Under the pieces are notes generated by a model. The model did not search any database. It was not told the origin of the DNA and saw nothing but the letters and a program-made list of their open reading frames with translations. The position numbers were made by a program, and so were the translations under genes. Positions 9,529 through 17,039 of a DNA stretch of 64,000 nucleotides are shown here, one piece after another. The stretch is from NCBI RefSeq assembly GCF_013408745.1, contig NZ_JACCBJ010000001.1, forward strand, positions 2,728,001-2,792,000, read 5' to 3'. This DNA comes from Leifsonia soli (GTDB taxonomy: Bacteria; Actinomycetota; Actinomycetes; Actinomycetales; Microbacteriaceae). Position 1 is the first letter of the stretch; each line of letters opens with the position of its first letter.

Positions 9529-9984
9529 ATGTTGCGCAATATCAGCTCCACCGTTCCCAGCCGCCTTCTCACCCGTCTGACCACGCTCACCAGCGGGCAG
9601 TGGATCGCCATCACCTCGCGCGCGGTCCCGAACCGCGCGGACAGCGTGACGGTGGACTCGTCGCTCGATGAGACGATCTCGGCGATCTTCACCGCGCTGC
9701 CCGTCAGCGACGCCACCGACACTCCGCTTGTCGGCTGGCTCGGCGACCCGGCCAACGACGCCGGCCTCGACGCCTTCTTCACCGTCCAGGGGCTCGCCCG
9801 CGACATCGAGCGCCGCCCGCTCGAGATGGGTCGCCTGCAGGACCTGCCGGACGACCCGTGGCAGAACGTCGCCGCCGTCGTCACGGTCCCCGCAGCGACG
9901 GACGTCGTCTTCTTCGTCTGCATCGGCCACGGCGAGCAGGTCCCGGTGACGCTGTTCGACACCCGTCGACACCTGGCCGCCTGA
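9529..9984 (+). CDS. Hypothetical protein
   Basis: A 151-residue product starting 'MLRNISSTVPSRLL'. The frame is open upstream to 9373, but the N-terminal extension is low-complexity and compositionally unlike coding sequence, so the ATG at 9529 is preferred; GGAAAG lies about 13 nt before it. The protein looks soluble and mixed alpha/beta, with an acidic central part and no membrane helix or known motif. I do not recognise the family. The 270 bp before it show no RNA gene or clear promoter. Confidence 0.55.
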   Translation: MLRNISSTVPSRLLTRLTTLTSGQWIAITSRAVPNRADSVTVDSSLDETISAIFTALPVSDATDTPLVGWLGDPANDAGLDAFFTVQGLARDIERRPLEMGRLQDLPDDPWQNVAAVVTVPAATDVVFFVCIGHGEQVPVTLFDTRRHLAA

Positions 9985-10001
9985 CCCCGCTGCGACGGAG
10001 C

Positions 10002-10034
10002 GCTTGACTTCAAGCGCTTGAGGTCTGTTCTGAT
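10002..10034 (+). promoter_or_regulatory. MerR-type promoter with operator palindrome, leaderless start
   Basis: TTGACT (10004-10009) and TCTGAT (10029-10034) are separated by 19 bp, the long spacer typical of MerR-controlled promoters. A near-perfect palindrome (GACTTCAAGCGCTTGAGGTC, one mismatched pair) lies across the spacer. The ATG of the MerR gene begins 7 nt after the -10 hexamer, which predicts a leaderless, autoregulated transcript. Confidence 0.6.
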
Positions 10035-10040
10035 GGGGAC

Positions 10041-10481
10041 ATGACCACGTTGACCATCCAGGACGTCTCCCGTCAGAGCGGGCTGAGCGAGCCGACGCTG
10101 CGCTACTACGAGGACGTCGGCCTGCTCGGCCCCATCGCGCGCGACGAGCGGAGCGGGCACCGGCGCTACGCCGAGGGCGACCTCGACGCCGCGCAGGTGC
10201 TCGCCTGCCTGCGCGCCATGGGCGTCGGGATCGAGGACATGCGCACGTACCAGGCGAACCGGCGGCGCGGCCGCGAGGCGGCACGCGAGCAGCGCGACAT
10301 CCTGCTGCGCCACGCCGAACGCGTCGAGGAGCAGATCGCCACGCTGCGTGTGCATCTCGACTACCTGCGGGTGAAGGCCGCCCTGTGGGATGCGCGGGAC
10401 CAGGCCGACGCCGTGGCCGAAGCTCAGGCGCACGCCGAGCTCGAATCCGTCCTTCCCCGACTCGAGGAGACCTTCCGATGA
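10041..10481 (+). CDS. MerR-family transcriptional regulator
   Basis: A 146-residue protein. The N-terminal winged HTH (TIQDVSRQSGLSEPTLRYYEDVGLL) is followed by the RRY-type wing 'HRRYAEGDLDAAQVLACLRAMG' and a C-terminal coiled-coil dimerisation helix (about residues 80-130). No metal-binding cysteines are present in the C-terminal part, so a small organic ligand or redox cue is more likely than a metal. Its stop overlaps the start of the reductase gene (ATGA), so regulator and enzyme form one operon behind the MerR-type promoter at 10002-10034. Confidence 0.88.
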   Translation: MTTLTIQDVSRQSGLSEPTLRYYEDVGLLGPIARDERSGHRRYAEGDLDAAQVLACLRAMGVGIEDMRTYQANRRRGREAAREQRDILLRHAERVEEQIATLRVHLDYLRVKAALWDARDQADAVAEAQAHAELESVLPRLEETFR

Positions 10482-11461
10482 CCTCAGACGCCCCCACCAT
10501 CCTCGTCACCGGCGGCACCGGTTACCTCGGCACGCGGCTGCTGGCCGACCTGCTCGCGTCCGGCGCCGCGGTGCGCACGACGGTCCGCTCGCTCGATCGG
10601 GCGGACGAGGTCCGCGCCGCCGTCCGCCGGGCGGGCGTCGACGACACGGGACTGTCGTTCGCCGCCGCCCCCCTCACCCACGACGACGGCTGGGCCGACG
10701 CGCTCGCGGGCATCGAGGAGGTGCACCACACCGCGTCGCCGATGATCCAGACCGCCGTGCCCGACGAGGTCGTCGTCCCCGCCCGCGACGGAGCACTCCG
10801 CGTGCTGCGCGCCGCCCGCGACGCCGGTGCGCGCCGTGTCGTGCTGACGTCGTCGTTCGCCGCCGTCGGCTACTCCCCGAAGCCCGTCCGCGACTACGAC
10901 GAGTCCGACTGGACCGACCCCGCCACGCCGGGTCTTCCCGCATACCCGCTCTCGAAGGCGGTCGCCGAGCGCGCCGCGTGGGACTTCGTCGAGCGCGAGG
11001 GCGGCGGTCTCGAACTGGTCGCCCTCAATCCGACGTGGATCGCCGGCCCGACCCTGACCGCCTCCGCGCGCTCGTCGCTCGCCGTCTTCACCGGGATGCT
11101 CGACGGCACGATGACGGCCGTGCCTCGACAGCGCTTCGGCCTGGCGGACGTGCGCGACGTCTCGGCGGCCCACCTCGCCGCCATGTCCACCCCGGGCGCC
11201 GCGGGCAACCGCTATCTGGTGCTCGCCGACGGCCCGACGATGACGTTCCTCGACGTCGCGACCGTGCTGCGCGAGCGCCTCGGCGACCTCGCCGCCGCTG
11301 TGCCCACCGAGGAGCTGCCCGGCGACGAGCCCGCACCCCTCGTCATCCACAACGAGCGCGCGAAGCGGGAGCTCGACCTCCGTCCGCGGGCCGCCGTCGA
11401 CACGATCGTCGAGACCGCCGAGAGCCTGCGCGACCTCGGACTGCTGGCCGACCGGTCCTGA
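10478..11461 (+). CDS. NAD(P)-dependent epimerase/dihydroflavonol-reductase-like protein
   Basis: A 327-residue extended SDR. It starts with the nucleotide motif TGGTGYLG and has the early arginines for NADPH binding, 'VVLTSSFAAVGYSP' and the active-site 'YPLSKAVAE' (YxxxK). Sequence flow resembles cinnamoyl-CoA/dihydroflavonol reductases used by bacteria for aldehyde or ketone reduction. The ATG at 10478 overlaps the MerR stop and is preceded by GGAGA; an upstream in-frame extension is inside the MerR gene and is rejected. Co-transcription with MerR suggests induction by its carbonyl substrate. Confidence 0.87.
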   Translation: MTSDAPTILVTGGTGYLGTRLLADLLASGAAVRTTVRSLDRADEVRAAVRRAGVDDTGLSFAAAPLTHDDGWADALAGIEEVHHTASPMIQTAVPDEVVVPARDGALRVLRAARDAGARRVVLTSSFAAVGYSPKPVRDYDESDWTDPATPGLPAYPLSKAVAERAAWDFVEREGGGLELVALNPTWIAGPTLTASARSSLAVFTGMLDGTMTAVPRQRFGLADVRDVSAAHLAAMSTPGAAGNRYLVLADGPTMTFLDVATVLRERLGDLAAAVPTEELPGDEPAPLVIHNERAKRELDLRPRAAVDTIVETAESLRDLGLLADRS

Positions 11462-11501
11462 GGTCGATAGCACTCTCTTCCGGGAGCCGACGGCGCACTG
11501 T

Positions 11502-12062
11502 CTACTGGCCCGGAGCGAGCGTGAAGTAGCGGGTATCGGTCGGGTAGACGTCCGTGCTCCACGCCGTGGCGATGTACTTCTTGCCGTTGTACTGCGTCCA
11601 GTCGTTCACGTTGAAGTACAGGTGTGCTCCGATCGTGAAGTATCCACGGTCGAAGCCCACGCGCGTGGAGGTCCCGAGGAAGGTCCAGACACCGGTCTGA
11701 TAGCGCTGCTGGCTGAACGTCCTCCCGTCGATCGTCACAGTCGTGAACCGTTCCGGCGCCAGGTTCCACGCCCAGGCCGGGTCGCCGAGAACGCCGTTGT
11801 CGCGGTAGCTCTGGTAGGCGGCCGCCCCCGCGGCGGTCAGCGCGTAGTCGCTGTCGTTGAAGGAGACGACGGCGCCCGCTGTGTACTTCGTGGAGCTGTT
11901 CCAGAACGGCTGGGTGTTGGTGCCGGGGAATCTGTCGCCGCCCACGACCGCGATGTCGACGTTCCCGTCGGTGGTGGCGGCGGCCGGCGCCGCGAGGGCT
12001 CCCCCGAAGACGGCCGCGCTCAGGGCGGCGATCGCGGCGGCGGCGATGTACTTCATACGCAC
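11502..12062 (-). CDS. Secreted protein with carbohydrate-binding-like repeats
   Basis: A 186-residue protein with a Sec signal peptide (MRMKYIAAAAIAALSAAVFG ... AAPAAA, cleavage near residue 30). The mature part has two related aromatic segments, 'FWNSSTKYTAGAVVSFNDSDYALT' and 'DWTQYNGKKYIATAWSTDVYP', reminiscent of the W-x-Y-x-G-x-x-V/Y pattern of small chitin/cellulose-binding modules (CBM5/12-like). No catalytic domain is attached. A role in binding an extracellular glycan is inferred from this pattern only. It is convergent with the reductase gene. Confidence 0.6.
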   Translation of the reverse strand: MRMKYIAAAAIAALSAAVFGGALAAPAAATTDGNVDIAVVGGDRFPGTNTQPFWNSSTKYTAGAVVSFNDSDYALTAAGAAAYQSYRDNGVLGDPAWAWNLAPERFTTVTIDGRTFSQQRYQTGVWTFLGTSTRVGFDRGYFTIGAHLYFNVNDWTQYNGKKYIATAWSTDVYPTDTRYFTLAPGQ

Positions 12063-12179
12063 GTTCGTTCCTTACTGTGTGATCGGTTCGGGCGAATGTG
12101 GTCACCCGTAAGGAGAGACGATGCGAACGCCCAGGTATGACGGCATCCGAACGATGCCTCGGAGCGCCGGTGCCCGCGC

Positions 12180-12185
12180 TAGCAT
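12180..12185 (+). promoter_or_regulatory. Candidate -10 box for a leaderless transcript
   Basis: TAGCAT ends 6 nt before the ATG at 12192, with no purine-rich RBS in between. No good -35 is visible. Confidence 0.35.
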
Positions 12186-12191
12186 CGCGTC

Positions 12192-12737
12192 ATGCGGATC
12201 GTCGTCTCGGGCACACACGCGAGCGGAAAGAGCACGCTGATCTCCGACTTCGCGCTCCGCCACCCCGACTTCACCGTGCTGCCCGACCCTTTCGACCTCA
12301 TCGACGAGGCCTGGGATCAACCGAGCGAGACCGCGTTCGCACGGCAGCTGCGTGTCGCGGCGCAGCGGCTCGCCCCTGACGAGGTCGCGGGGAACGTCAT
12401 CGCGGAGCGCGGACCACTCGACTTCCTCGCCTACATGCTGGCTCTCCACGAGGTGACGGGCGCACCCGGCTCCTCTGAACTCATCGAGCGCTCCGCGATC
12501 GTCACCGCGGACGCGCTCGCCCACGTCGACCTGCTCGTCGTGCTGCCGCTCGACTCCGCCGATGCGATCGACGTCGGCGCCGATGAAGACCCGGAGTTGA
12601 GGAGCGCGATGAACGACGTGCTGATGGAGCTGGTCGATGACCCCGATCTCGTCGGTTCACGGCTGAAGGTGGCGGAGGTCGTCGGGAGCCCGAGCGACCG
12701 CCTCCGCCAGCTCGAAGCGCTCGTCAGCGAGTCCTGA
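12192..12737 (+). CDS. Small P-loop ATPase/kinase-like protein
   Basis: A 181-residue protein with an N-terminal Walker A motif GTHASGKST directly after the first strand (MRIVVS). 'VLPDPFDLIDEAWDQPS' and 'VIAERGPLDFLAYMLAL' follow; the DxLAY-type stretch is like the substrate-binding region of AAA_28/deoxynucleoside-kinase-like ATPases. 'VDLLVVLPLD' probably holds the Walker-B-like strand. The target is unknown. The RBS is absent and a -10 box lies close to the ATG, suggesting leaderless translation. Confidence 0.7.
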   Translation: MRIVVSGTHASGKSTLISDFALRHPDFTVLPDPFDLIDEAWDQPSETAFARQLRVAAQRLAPDEVAGNVIAERGPLDFLAYMLALHEVTGAPGSSELIERSAIVTADALAHVDLLVVLPLDSADAIDVGADEDPELRSAMNDVLMELVDDPDLVGSRLKVAEVVGSPSDRLRQLEALVSES

Positions 12738-12840
12738 TCCCGGCCGAGGCCCGCGCCGAATCCGTGACCTCCGGGGGACCTTCGACTCTGATTCCGTCGC
12801 GACCGTCCGCTAGCGTTCCCCCGTCGAGAGGAGACGGCGC

Positions 12841-15800
12841 GTGGAACCGCTTCCGCGGACCCCTGCTGCAGCGGTGGTCCTCGACATGGACGGGGTGGTG
12901 ACGGACACCCGGACCTTCCATCTGCGCGCCTGGACCCAGCTGTTCGACGAGGAGCTCGGTGCCATCTCGGCGGAGGCACCTCCCTTCACGACCGGCGATT
13001 ACGAGCGCTCGGTCGACGGCAGGAGCCGCGAGAGCGGGATCCGCGCCTTCCTCGCCAGCCGCCGGATTCCGGAGTCGGCGATCACCCCGGACCTCGTCTC
13101 CCGGCTGGCGGAGCGCAAGCAGCACATCTTCGAACAGCTCATCGCGGCGCACGGCACGACGACGCTCCCCGGCGCATCGAGGGTGATCCGCGCGCTCCAC
13201 TCCGCCGGTGTCCGGCTTGCCCTCGCGACCGCCAGCAGGAATGTCGCTCTCGTCCTCGAGAGCACGGGGATCCTGCCGCTGTTCGACACCGTCGTCGACG
13301 GCGCCGTCGCCGCAGATCTCTCCCTGCCGTCGAAGCCGGACCCCGCCCTCTTCGTGGAGGCCTGCCGACGACTCGGAGTCGCCCCGGCCCACGCGATGCT
13401 CGTGGAGGACTCGGAGGCGGGCATCGAGGCGGCGGCGGCCGCCGGATTCGGACTCGTGATGGGGATCGCCCCGGACCCTCGCCGCGCCGCGGCGCTGCGC
13501 CGCGCCGATGCCGACGTCGTCGTTCCCGGCCTGGACGCGCTCGAGATCGGACCATCGGGCGAGATCTTCGTGACGGGCGCACCCGATCCGTGGGTGCTCG
13601 GGTTCGACGGCTTCGACCCGGAGGCGGAGCCGACGCGCGAGAGCATCTGCGCTCTCGCGAACGGGTACTGGGGAACCCGCGCCGCCGCCGAGGACGGCGC
13701 CTCCTGGGCGGGCCGCTCGCCCGGAACCTACTTCGCAGGGGTCTACGACGCCGTCGTCGACGGTCCGTCGACCGGCGACGAGATCGTGAACGCACCCGAC
13801 TGGCTGCCCCTCGCGCTCCGGCCGGCGGACGGCGGATGGCTCACCCTCGACGGCGAGGACCTCATCGCCTTCCGGCAGGAGCTCGATCTGCGCCAGGCGG
13901 TGCTGCGTCGCACGCTCACGTATCGCGACCGCTCGGGGCGCGAGACCAGGGTCCGCTTCCGCCGGATCGTCTCGCAGGCCGACCCGAGGATGAGCGCCCT
14001 CCAGGCCACGGTCGTCGCCGTCGACTGGTCAGGTCCTCTGACGATCCGCACCGGGATCGACGCGGGGACGCTCAACACGATCACGGACACCGCGACCCCC
14101 GGGAGCGGACCCGGCCCGCGCAGGCATGTCGCCATCAGGGAGAGCAGGGAGCTGTCGCCCGACGCGATCCTCGTCGAGGTGGAGACCCTCGTCTCCCACG
14201 TCCACATCTCCGTCGCCGAGCGCACCCGTGTCCACCGCGGTGACGCGACGCTGGCGCCCGAGCGGGAGTTCGCGACGAAGGACGCCGCCGCCTCCCACGA
14301 GTTCACCATCGACCTCGAACAGGGCCGGCCGGTCGTCATCGAGAAGGTCGTCGCGGTCGCCACGTCGCGCGACCGGGCGATCCTCTCCCCCTCGCACTCC
14401 GCCACGACCCGCCTGGCACGGGCACCGCGATTCGCGGACCTCCTCGCCGACCACGCCCAGCGGTGGGAGGCCCTCTGGCCGTACTTCTCGACCTCCGTGG
14501 AACCGGCAGCCGACCTCAGCCTCGCCGTGAACGTGAACACCTTCCACCTGCTGCAGACGCTGGCCGGAGTGACCACGGAGCTCGATGTCGGCGTTCCCGC
14601 GCGGGGGCTGCACGGCGAGGGGTACGGCGGGCGTGTGTTCTGGGACGAGCTCTTCGTCTACCCGGTGCTCACGCTGCGCCGGCCCGACATCAGCCGCACC
14701 CTGCTCGGCTACCGCCACCGCCGCCTCCCCGAAGCCGAGCATGCCGCCGCCGAGACCGGCCGTGACGGCGCGATGTTCCCGTGGCAGAGCGCCACGACCG
14801 GGGCGGATGTGACCCCGGACCGCCTGTTCAACCCGCTGACGGGTCGTTGGATGGCCGACCACTCGCACCTGCAACGGCACGTCGGCCTCGGGATCGCCTA
14901 CAGCGCATGGGAGTTCTACGAGACGACGGGCGACACCGAGTACCTCGCCGAAGAGGGAGCCGAGCTGATCGTCGGCGTCGCCCGCTTCTTCGCGTCGCTC
15001 GCCGACTGGGATCAGAGCACGGGCCGCTACTCCATCCGCGGGGTGATGGGACCGGACGAGTTCCACGACGGCCCTCCCGGCGCCCCCGGCCACGGGGTGA
15101 CGGACAACGTCTACACGAACGTGATGACCGCGTGGGTCCTGCTGCGGGCCGCCGACACCGCACGTCTGCTCTCCTCGCGGCCCGATCGCGGCCCGTACCA
15201 GGCACTCGGGATCACGTCCGACGAACTCGACCGCTGGGCGCACATCGCGAAGAACCTGCGGATCGTCTTCAACGCCGACGGCACGCTCTCCCAGTTCGAC
15301 GGGTACGACGCGCTCGAGCCGATCGACCTCGACCGCTACCGCTCCCGCTATCCGACCGAGGGCCGGCTCGACCTGGTGCTGGACGCCGAAGGGGACTCGA
15401 CGAACCGCTACCAGGTCTCCAAGCAGCCGGACTCGCTCATGCTGCTGTACCTGCTCTCGGCCGAGGAGCTCCGCGAACTGCTCGGGCACATGGGGTACCC
15501 GCTCAGCGCCGACGCGATCGTCCGCACCGTCGAACGGTACTCCCGCTCGTCCACCTACGGATCGACCCTCTCGAACGTCGTCCACTCCTGGCTCGAGGCC
15601 CGGCGCGACCGCGAGCGGTCCTGGGCGTTCCTCGAGCGCGCCCTGCAGAGCGACATCGCGGACATCCAGGGCGGCACCACCCGGTACGGGATCCACCTCG
15701 CGGCGATGGCGGGGTCAGTCGACCTGCTCACCCGCTGCTACACCGGGATCGAGACCCGCGCGGACATGCTGTGGTTCCATCCCCTGCTGCCCGCCGAGAT

Positions 15801-15972
15801 CGACCGCCTGGAGTTCACGATCAGCTACCGCGCGCACCGGCTGTCCGTCTCGATCACGCACGAGTCCCTCGGCATCGTCTCGGCCGACGGCTACGCGGAC
15901 CCCATCCACATCGTCGTCGAGGGCGAGCCCGCCCTGCTGCACACCGGCGAGACCCGCACATTCGAGCTCTGA
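12841..15972 (+). CDS. HAD phosphatase/phosphoglucomutase - GH65 phosphorylase fusion
   Basis: A 1043-residue two-enzyme protein. Residues about 10-240 are a HAD-IA beta-phosphoglucomutase-like domain with DMDGVVTDT (nucleophile Asp), 'LATASRN', 'SKPDPALF' (Lys) and 'VEDSEAG' (acidic loop). Residues about 255-1043 are a glycoside hydrolase family 65 domain: N-terminal beta-sandwich, then an (alpha/alpha)6 barrel with the catalytic acid Glu740 in 'VMGPDEFHDG' and the phosphate-site 'KQPDSLMLLYLL'. GH65 enzymes phosphorolyse alpha-glucosides such as trehalose, maltose or kojibiose to beta-glucose-1-phosphate; the fused mutase would convert that to glucose-6-phosphate. The start is GTG with an AGAGGAGA ribosome-binding site. 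The exact disaccharide is not predictable. Confidence 0.9.
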   Translation: MEPLPRTPAAAVVLDMDGVVTDTRTFHLRAWTQLFDEELGAISAEAPPFTTGDYERSVDGRSRESGIRAFLASRRIPESAITPDLVSRLAERKQHIFEQLIAAHGTTTLPGASRVIRALHSAGVRLALATASRNVALVLESTGILPLFDTVVDGAVAADLSLPSKPDPALFVEACRRLGVAPAHAMLVEDSEAGIEAAAAAGFGLVMGIAPDPRRAAALRRADADVVVPGLDALEIGPSGEIFVTGAPDPWVLGFDGFDPEAEPTRESICALANGYWGTRAAAEDGASWAGRSPGTYFAGVYDAVVDGPSTGDEIVNAPDWLPLALRPADGGWLTLDGEDLIAFRQELDLRQAVLRRTLTYRDRSGRETRVRFRRIVSQADPRMSALQATVVAVDWSGPLTIRTGIDAGTLNTITDTATPGSGPGPRRHVAIRESRELSPDAILVEVETLVSHVHISVAERTRVHRGDATLAPEREFATKDAAASHEFTIDLEQGRPVVIEKVVAVATSRDRAILSPSHSATTRLARAPRFADLLADHAQRWEALWPYFSTSVEPAADLSLAVNVNTFHLLQTLAGVTTELDVGVPARGLHGEGYGGRVFWDELFVYPVLTLRRPDISRTLLGYRHRRLPEAEHAAAETGRDGAMFPWQSATTGADVTPDRLFNPLTGRWMADHSHLQRHVGLGIAYSAWEFYETTGDTEYLAEEGAELIVGVARFFASLADWDQSTGRYSIRGVMGPDEFHDGPPGAPGHGVTDNVYTNVMTAWVLLRAADTARLLSSRPDRGPYQALGITSDELDRWAHIAKNLRIVFNADGTLSQFDGYDALEPIDLDRYRSRYPTEGRLDLVLDAEGDSTNRYQVSKQPDSLMLLYLLSAEELRELLGHMGYPLSADAIVRTVERYSRSSTYGSTLSNVVHSWLEARRDRERSWAFLERALQSDIADIQGGTTRYGIHLAAMAGSVDLLTRCYTGIETRADMLWFHPLLPAEIDRLEFTISYRAHRLSVSITHESLGIVSADGYADPIHIVVEGEPALLHTGETRTFEL

Positions 15973-16047
15973 GGGACTTTCGGCCCGGGTCGACGCGCCC
16001 GTCTGCGATTAGGGTCGGGCCATTCGGTCAGGAGTGGAGGCGCGGCG

Positions 16048-16236
16048 ATGAAGGCGAAGACGGGAGACTTCCTGGTGATCGCGTCGAACCACCTCGACGA
16101 GCCGCCGAGGGTCGGCTACATCGAGGAGGTCCACGGCGAGGACGGCGCGCCGCCGTACGTCGTGAAGTGGGAGGACGACGGCCGGACGACGATCGTCTTC
16201 CCGGGCTCGGACGCGCACATCGAACAGCGGGGTTAG
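16048..16236 (+). CDS. DUF1918 domain protein
   Basis: A 62-residue protein starting 'MKAKTGDFLVIASNHLDEPPR', with 'YVVKWEDDGRTTIVFPGSDAHIE', the full-length DUF1918 signature. It is a small SH3-like beta-barrel widespread in actinobacteria with no proven function. GGAGG lies upstream of the ATG. Confidence 0.9.
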   Translation: MKAKTGDFLVIASNHLDEPPRVGYIEEVHGEDGAPPYVVKWEDDGRTTIVFPGSDAHIEQRG

Positions 16237-16262
16237 CCCGGCGGAAGCCGTCGCCCCGACCA

Positions 16263-16295
16263 CCCGGCAGATCCAGCATTCACGGGGCTGCCGGG
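16263..16295 (+). terminator. Possible terminator-like inverted repeat
   Basis: A perfect 8-bp repeat (16263-16270 with 16288-16295, CCCGGCAG/CTGCCGGG) with a 17-nt loop and no T-run follows the DUF1918 gene. It could equally be a regulatory palindrome for the next gene. Confidence 0.3.
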
Positions 16296-16414
16296 CGGAT
16301 CTATCGTGTGCACGAACAGAACCAACCGAGTCTTTTCGATTTGTTGGCGGCGCCCGGACTCTGCGCTGTTGCTCTCCCCGTCTCTGTACGTGCGTCGTCA
16401 GGAGATGGGGAATC

Positions 16415-16702
16415 ATGTCCGACGGCATGCGCACGATCGACCACGACGGGCGAACGCTCCTCCTCGACGCGATCGACGCCCGCTGGTACGTCTTCGAGGT
16501 CGTCGAGGACGGCTACGACCTGATCGGCGCGATCGCCGACCACGGCGACACCTTCCTCGTCGAGTGCTTCTGGAGGCCGCTCCCGGATGCCACGACGAAG
16601 GCCGTGACCATCGACGACGGCGTCCGCTGGCTCGTGGAGCACGCGGACGAACCCGCGAGCGCCCTCGCCTTCGCCCATGTGGAGCAGGACCTTGGACCCT
16701 GA
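16415..16702 (+). CDS. Hypothetical acidic small protein
   Basis: A 95-residue soluble, acidic protein starting 'MSDGMRTIDHDGRTLLLDAI', with an aromatic core ('ARWYVFEVVEDGYDLIGAI', 'LVECFWRPLP'). It has no membrane helix, signal peptide or motif that I recognise. The ATG is preceded by GGAGATGGGG. Codon use is like the neighbouring genes. Function unknown. Confidence 0.6.
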   Translation: MSDGMRTIDHDGRTLLLDAIDARWYVFEVVEDGYDLIGAIADHGDTFLVECFWRPLPDATTKAVTIDDGVRWLVEHADEPASALAFAHVEQDLGP

Positions 16703-16721
16703 TCCGCGGCGTCACCTGGTG

Positions 16722-16749
16722 CTTTCCTTTGTCCGTGTAAGCAGGAAAG
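16722..16749 (+). promoter_or_regulatory. Hairpin covering the RBS of the short peptide gene
   Basis: A perfect 7-bp inverted repeat, CTTTCCT (16722-16728) and AGGAAAG (16743-16749), places the ribosome-binding site AGGAAAGG of the ORF at 16757 in its right arm. It could hide the RBS. Whether it acts in translation control is inference. Confidence 0.35.
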
Positions 16750-16756
16750 GACGATC

Positions 16757-16876
16757 ATGACGACGAACACGCCGCTGACGATGACGAACACTCCGGCCGC
16801 AGACGACCCGGCCGCCGTCGAGCTTCCACCCACCCAGCCCATCGACATCACCCCGTTCCTGAGCCACACCAGCTGA
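16757..16876 (+). CDS. 39-residue peptide of unknown function
   Basis: A short ORF starting MTTNTPLTMTNTPAADD and ending PIDITPFLSHTS. AGGAAAGG lies 7 nt before the ATG, and a strong intrinsic terminator follows 80 bp downstream, so it is flanked like a real transcription unit. The N-terminal half is Thr/Asn/Asp-rich, and the C-terminus is Ser/Thr-containing and more hydrophobic. That is a leader-core layout seen in some modified-peptide precursors, but no maturation enzyme is adjacent. It could also be a chance ORF. Confidence 0.4.
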   Translation: MTTNTPLTMTNTPAADDPAAVELPPTQPIDITPFLSHTS

Positions 16877-16957
16877 TCGGCACGACGGGGATCGAGCGTC
16901 ACCGGTGAGCGCCCCGGACCGCAAGCGAGACGGACGGACGAAGACGCCGCGGTGACC

Positions 16958-16999
16958 GGCTCGTGGCACGCAACGGGGGTTCCGTGCCACGAGCCTTTT
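16958..16999 (+). terminator. Intrinsic terminator
   Basis: A perfect 13-bp GC-rich stem (16958-16970 with 16983-16995), a 12-nt loop and TTTT. It faces the end of the bile-salt-hydrolase-like gene as well, and could work in both directions. Confidence 0.85.
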
Positions 17000-17039
17000 C
17001 TCGTGAGAACTCGCTCGTGAGCGCTCGCCGCGCGTCCGC

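Noticed and set aside
12121..12237. Short ORF with AAGGAGAG upstream, before the P-loop ATPase gene
   Set aside because: It overlaps the ATPase start in another frame, has no recognisable product, and may be a chance frame.
12998..13796. Arg/Ser-rich frames antisense to the HAD domain
   Set aside because: No motif and no ribosome-binding site; the coding strand is unambiguous.
14029..15696. Long antisense open frame inside the HAD-GH65 gene
   Set aside because: The plus-strand gene shows full domain structure; the antisense product is Gly/Arg/Val-rich without motifs.
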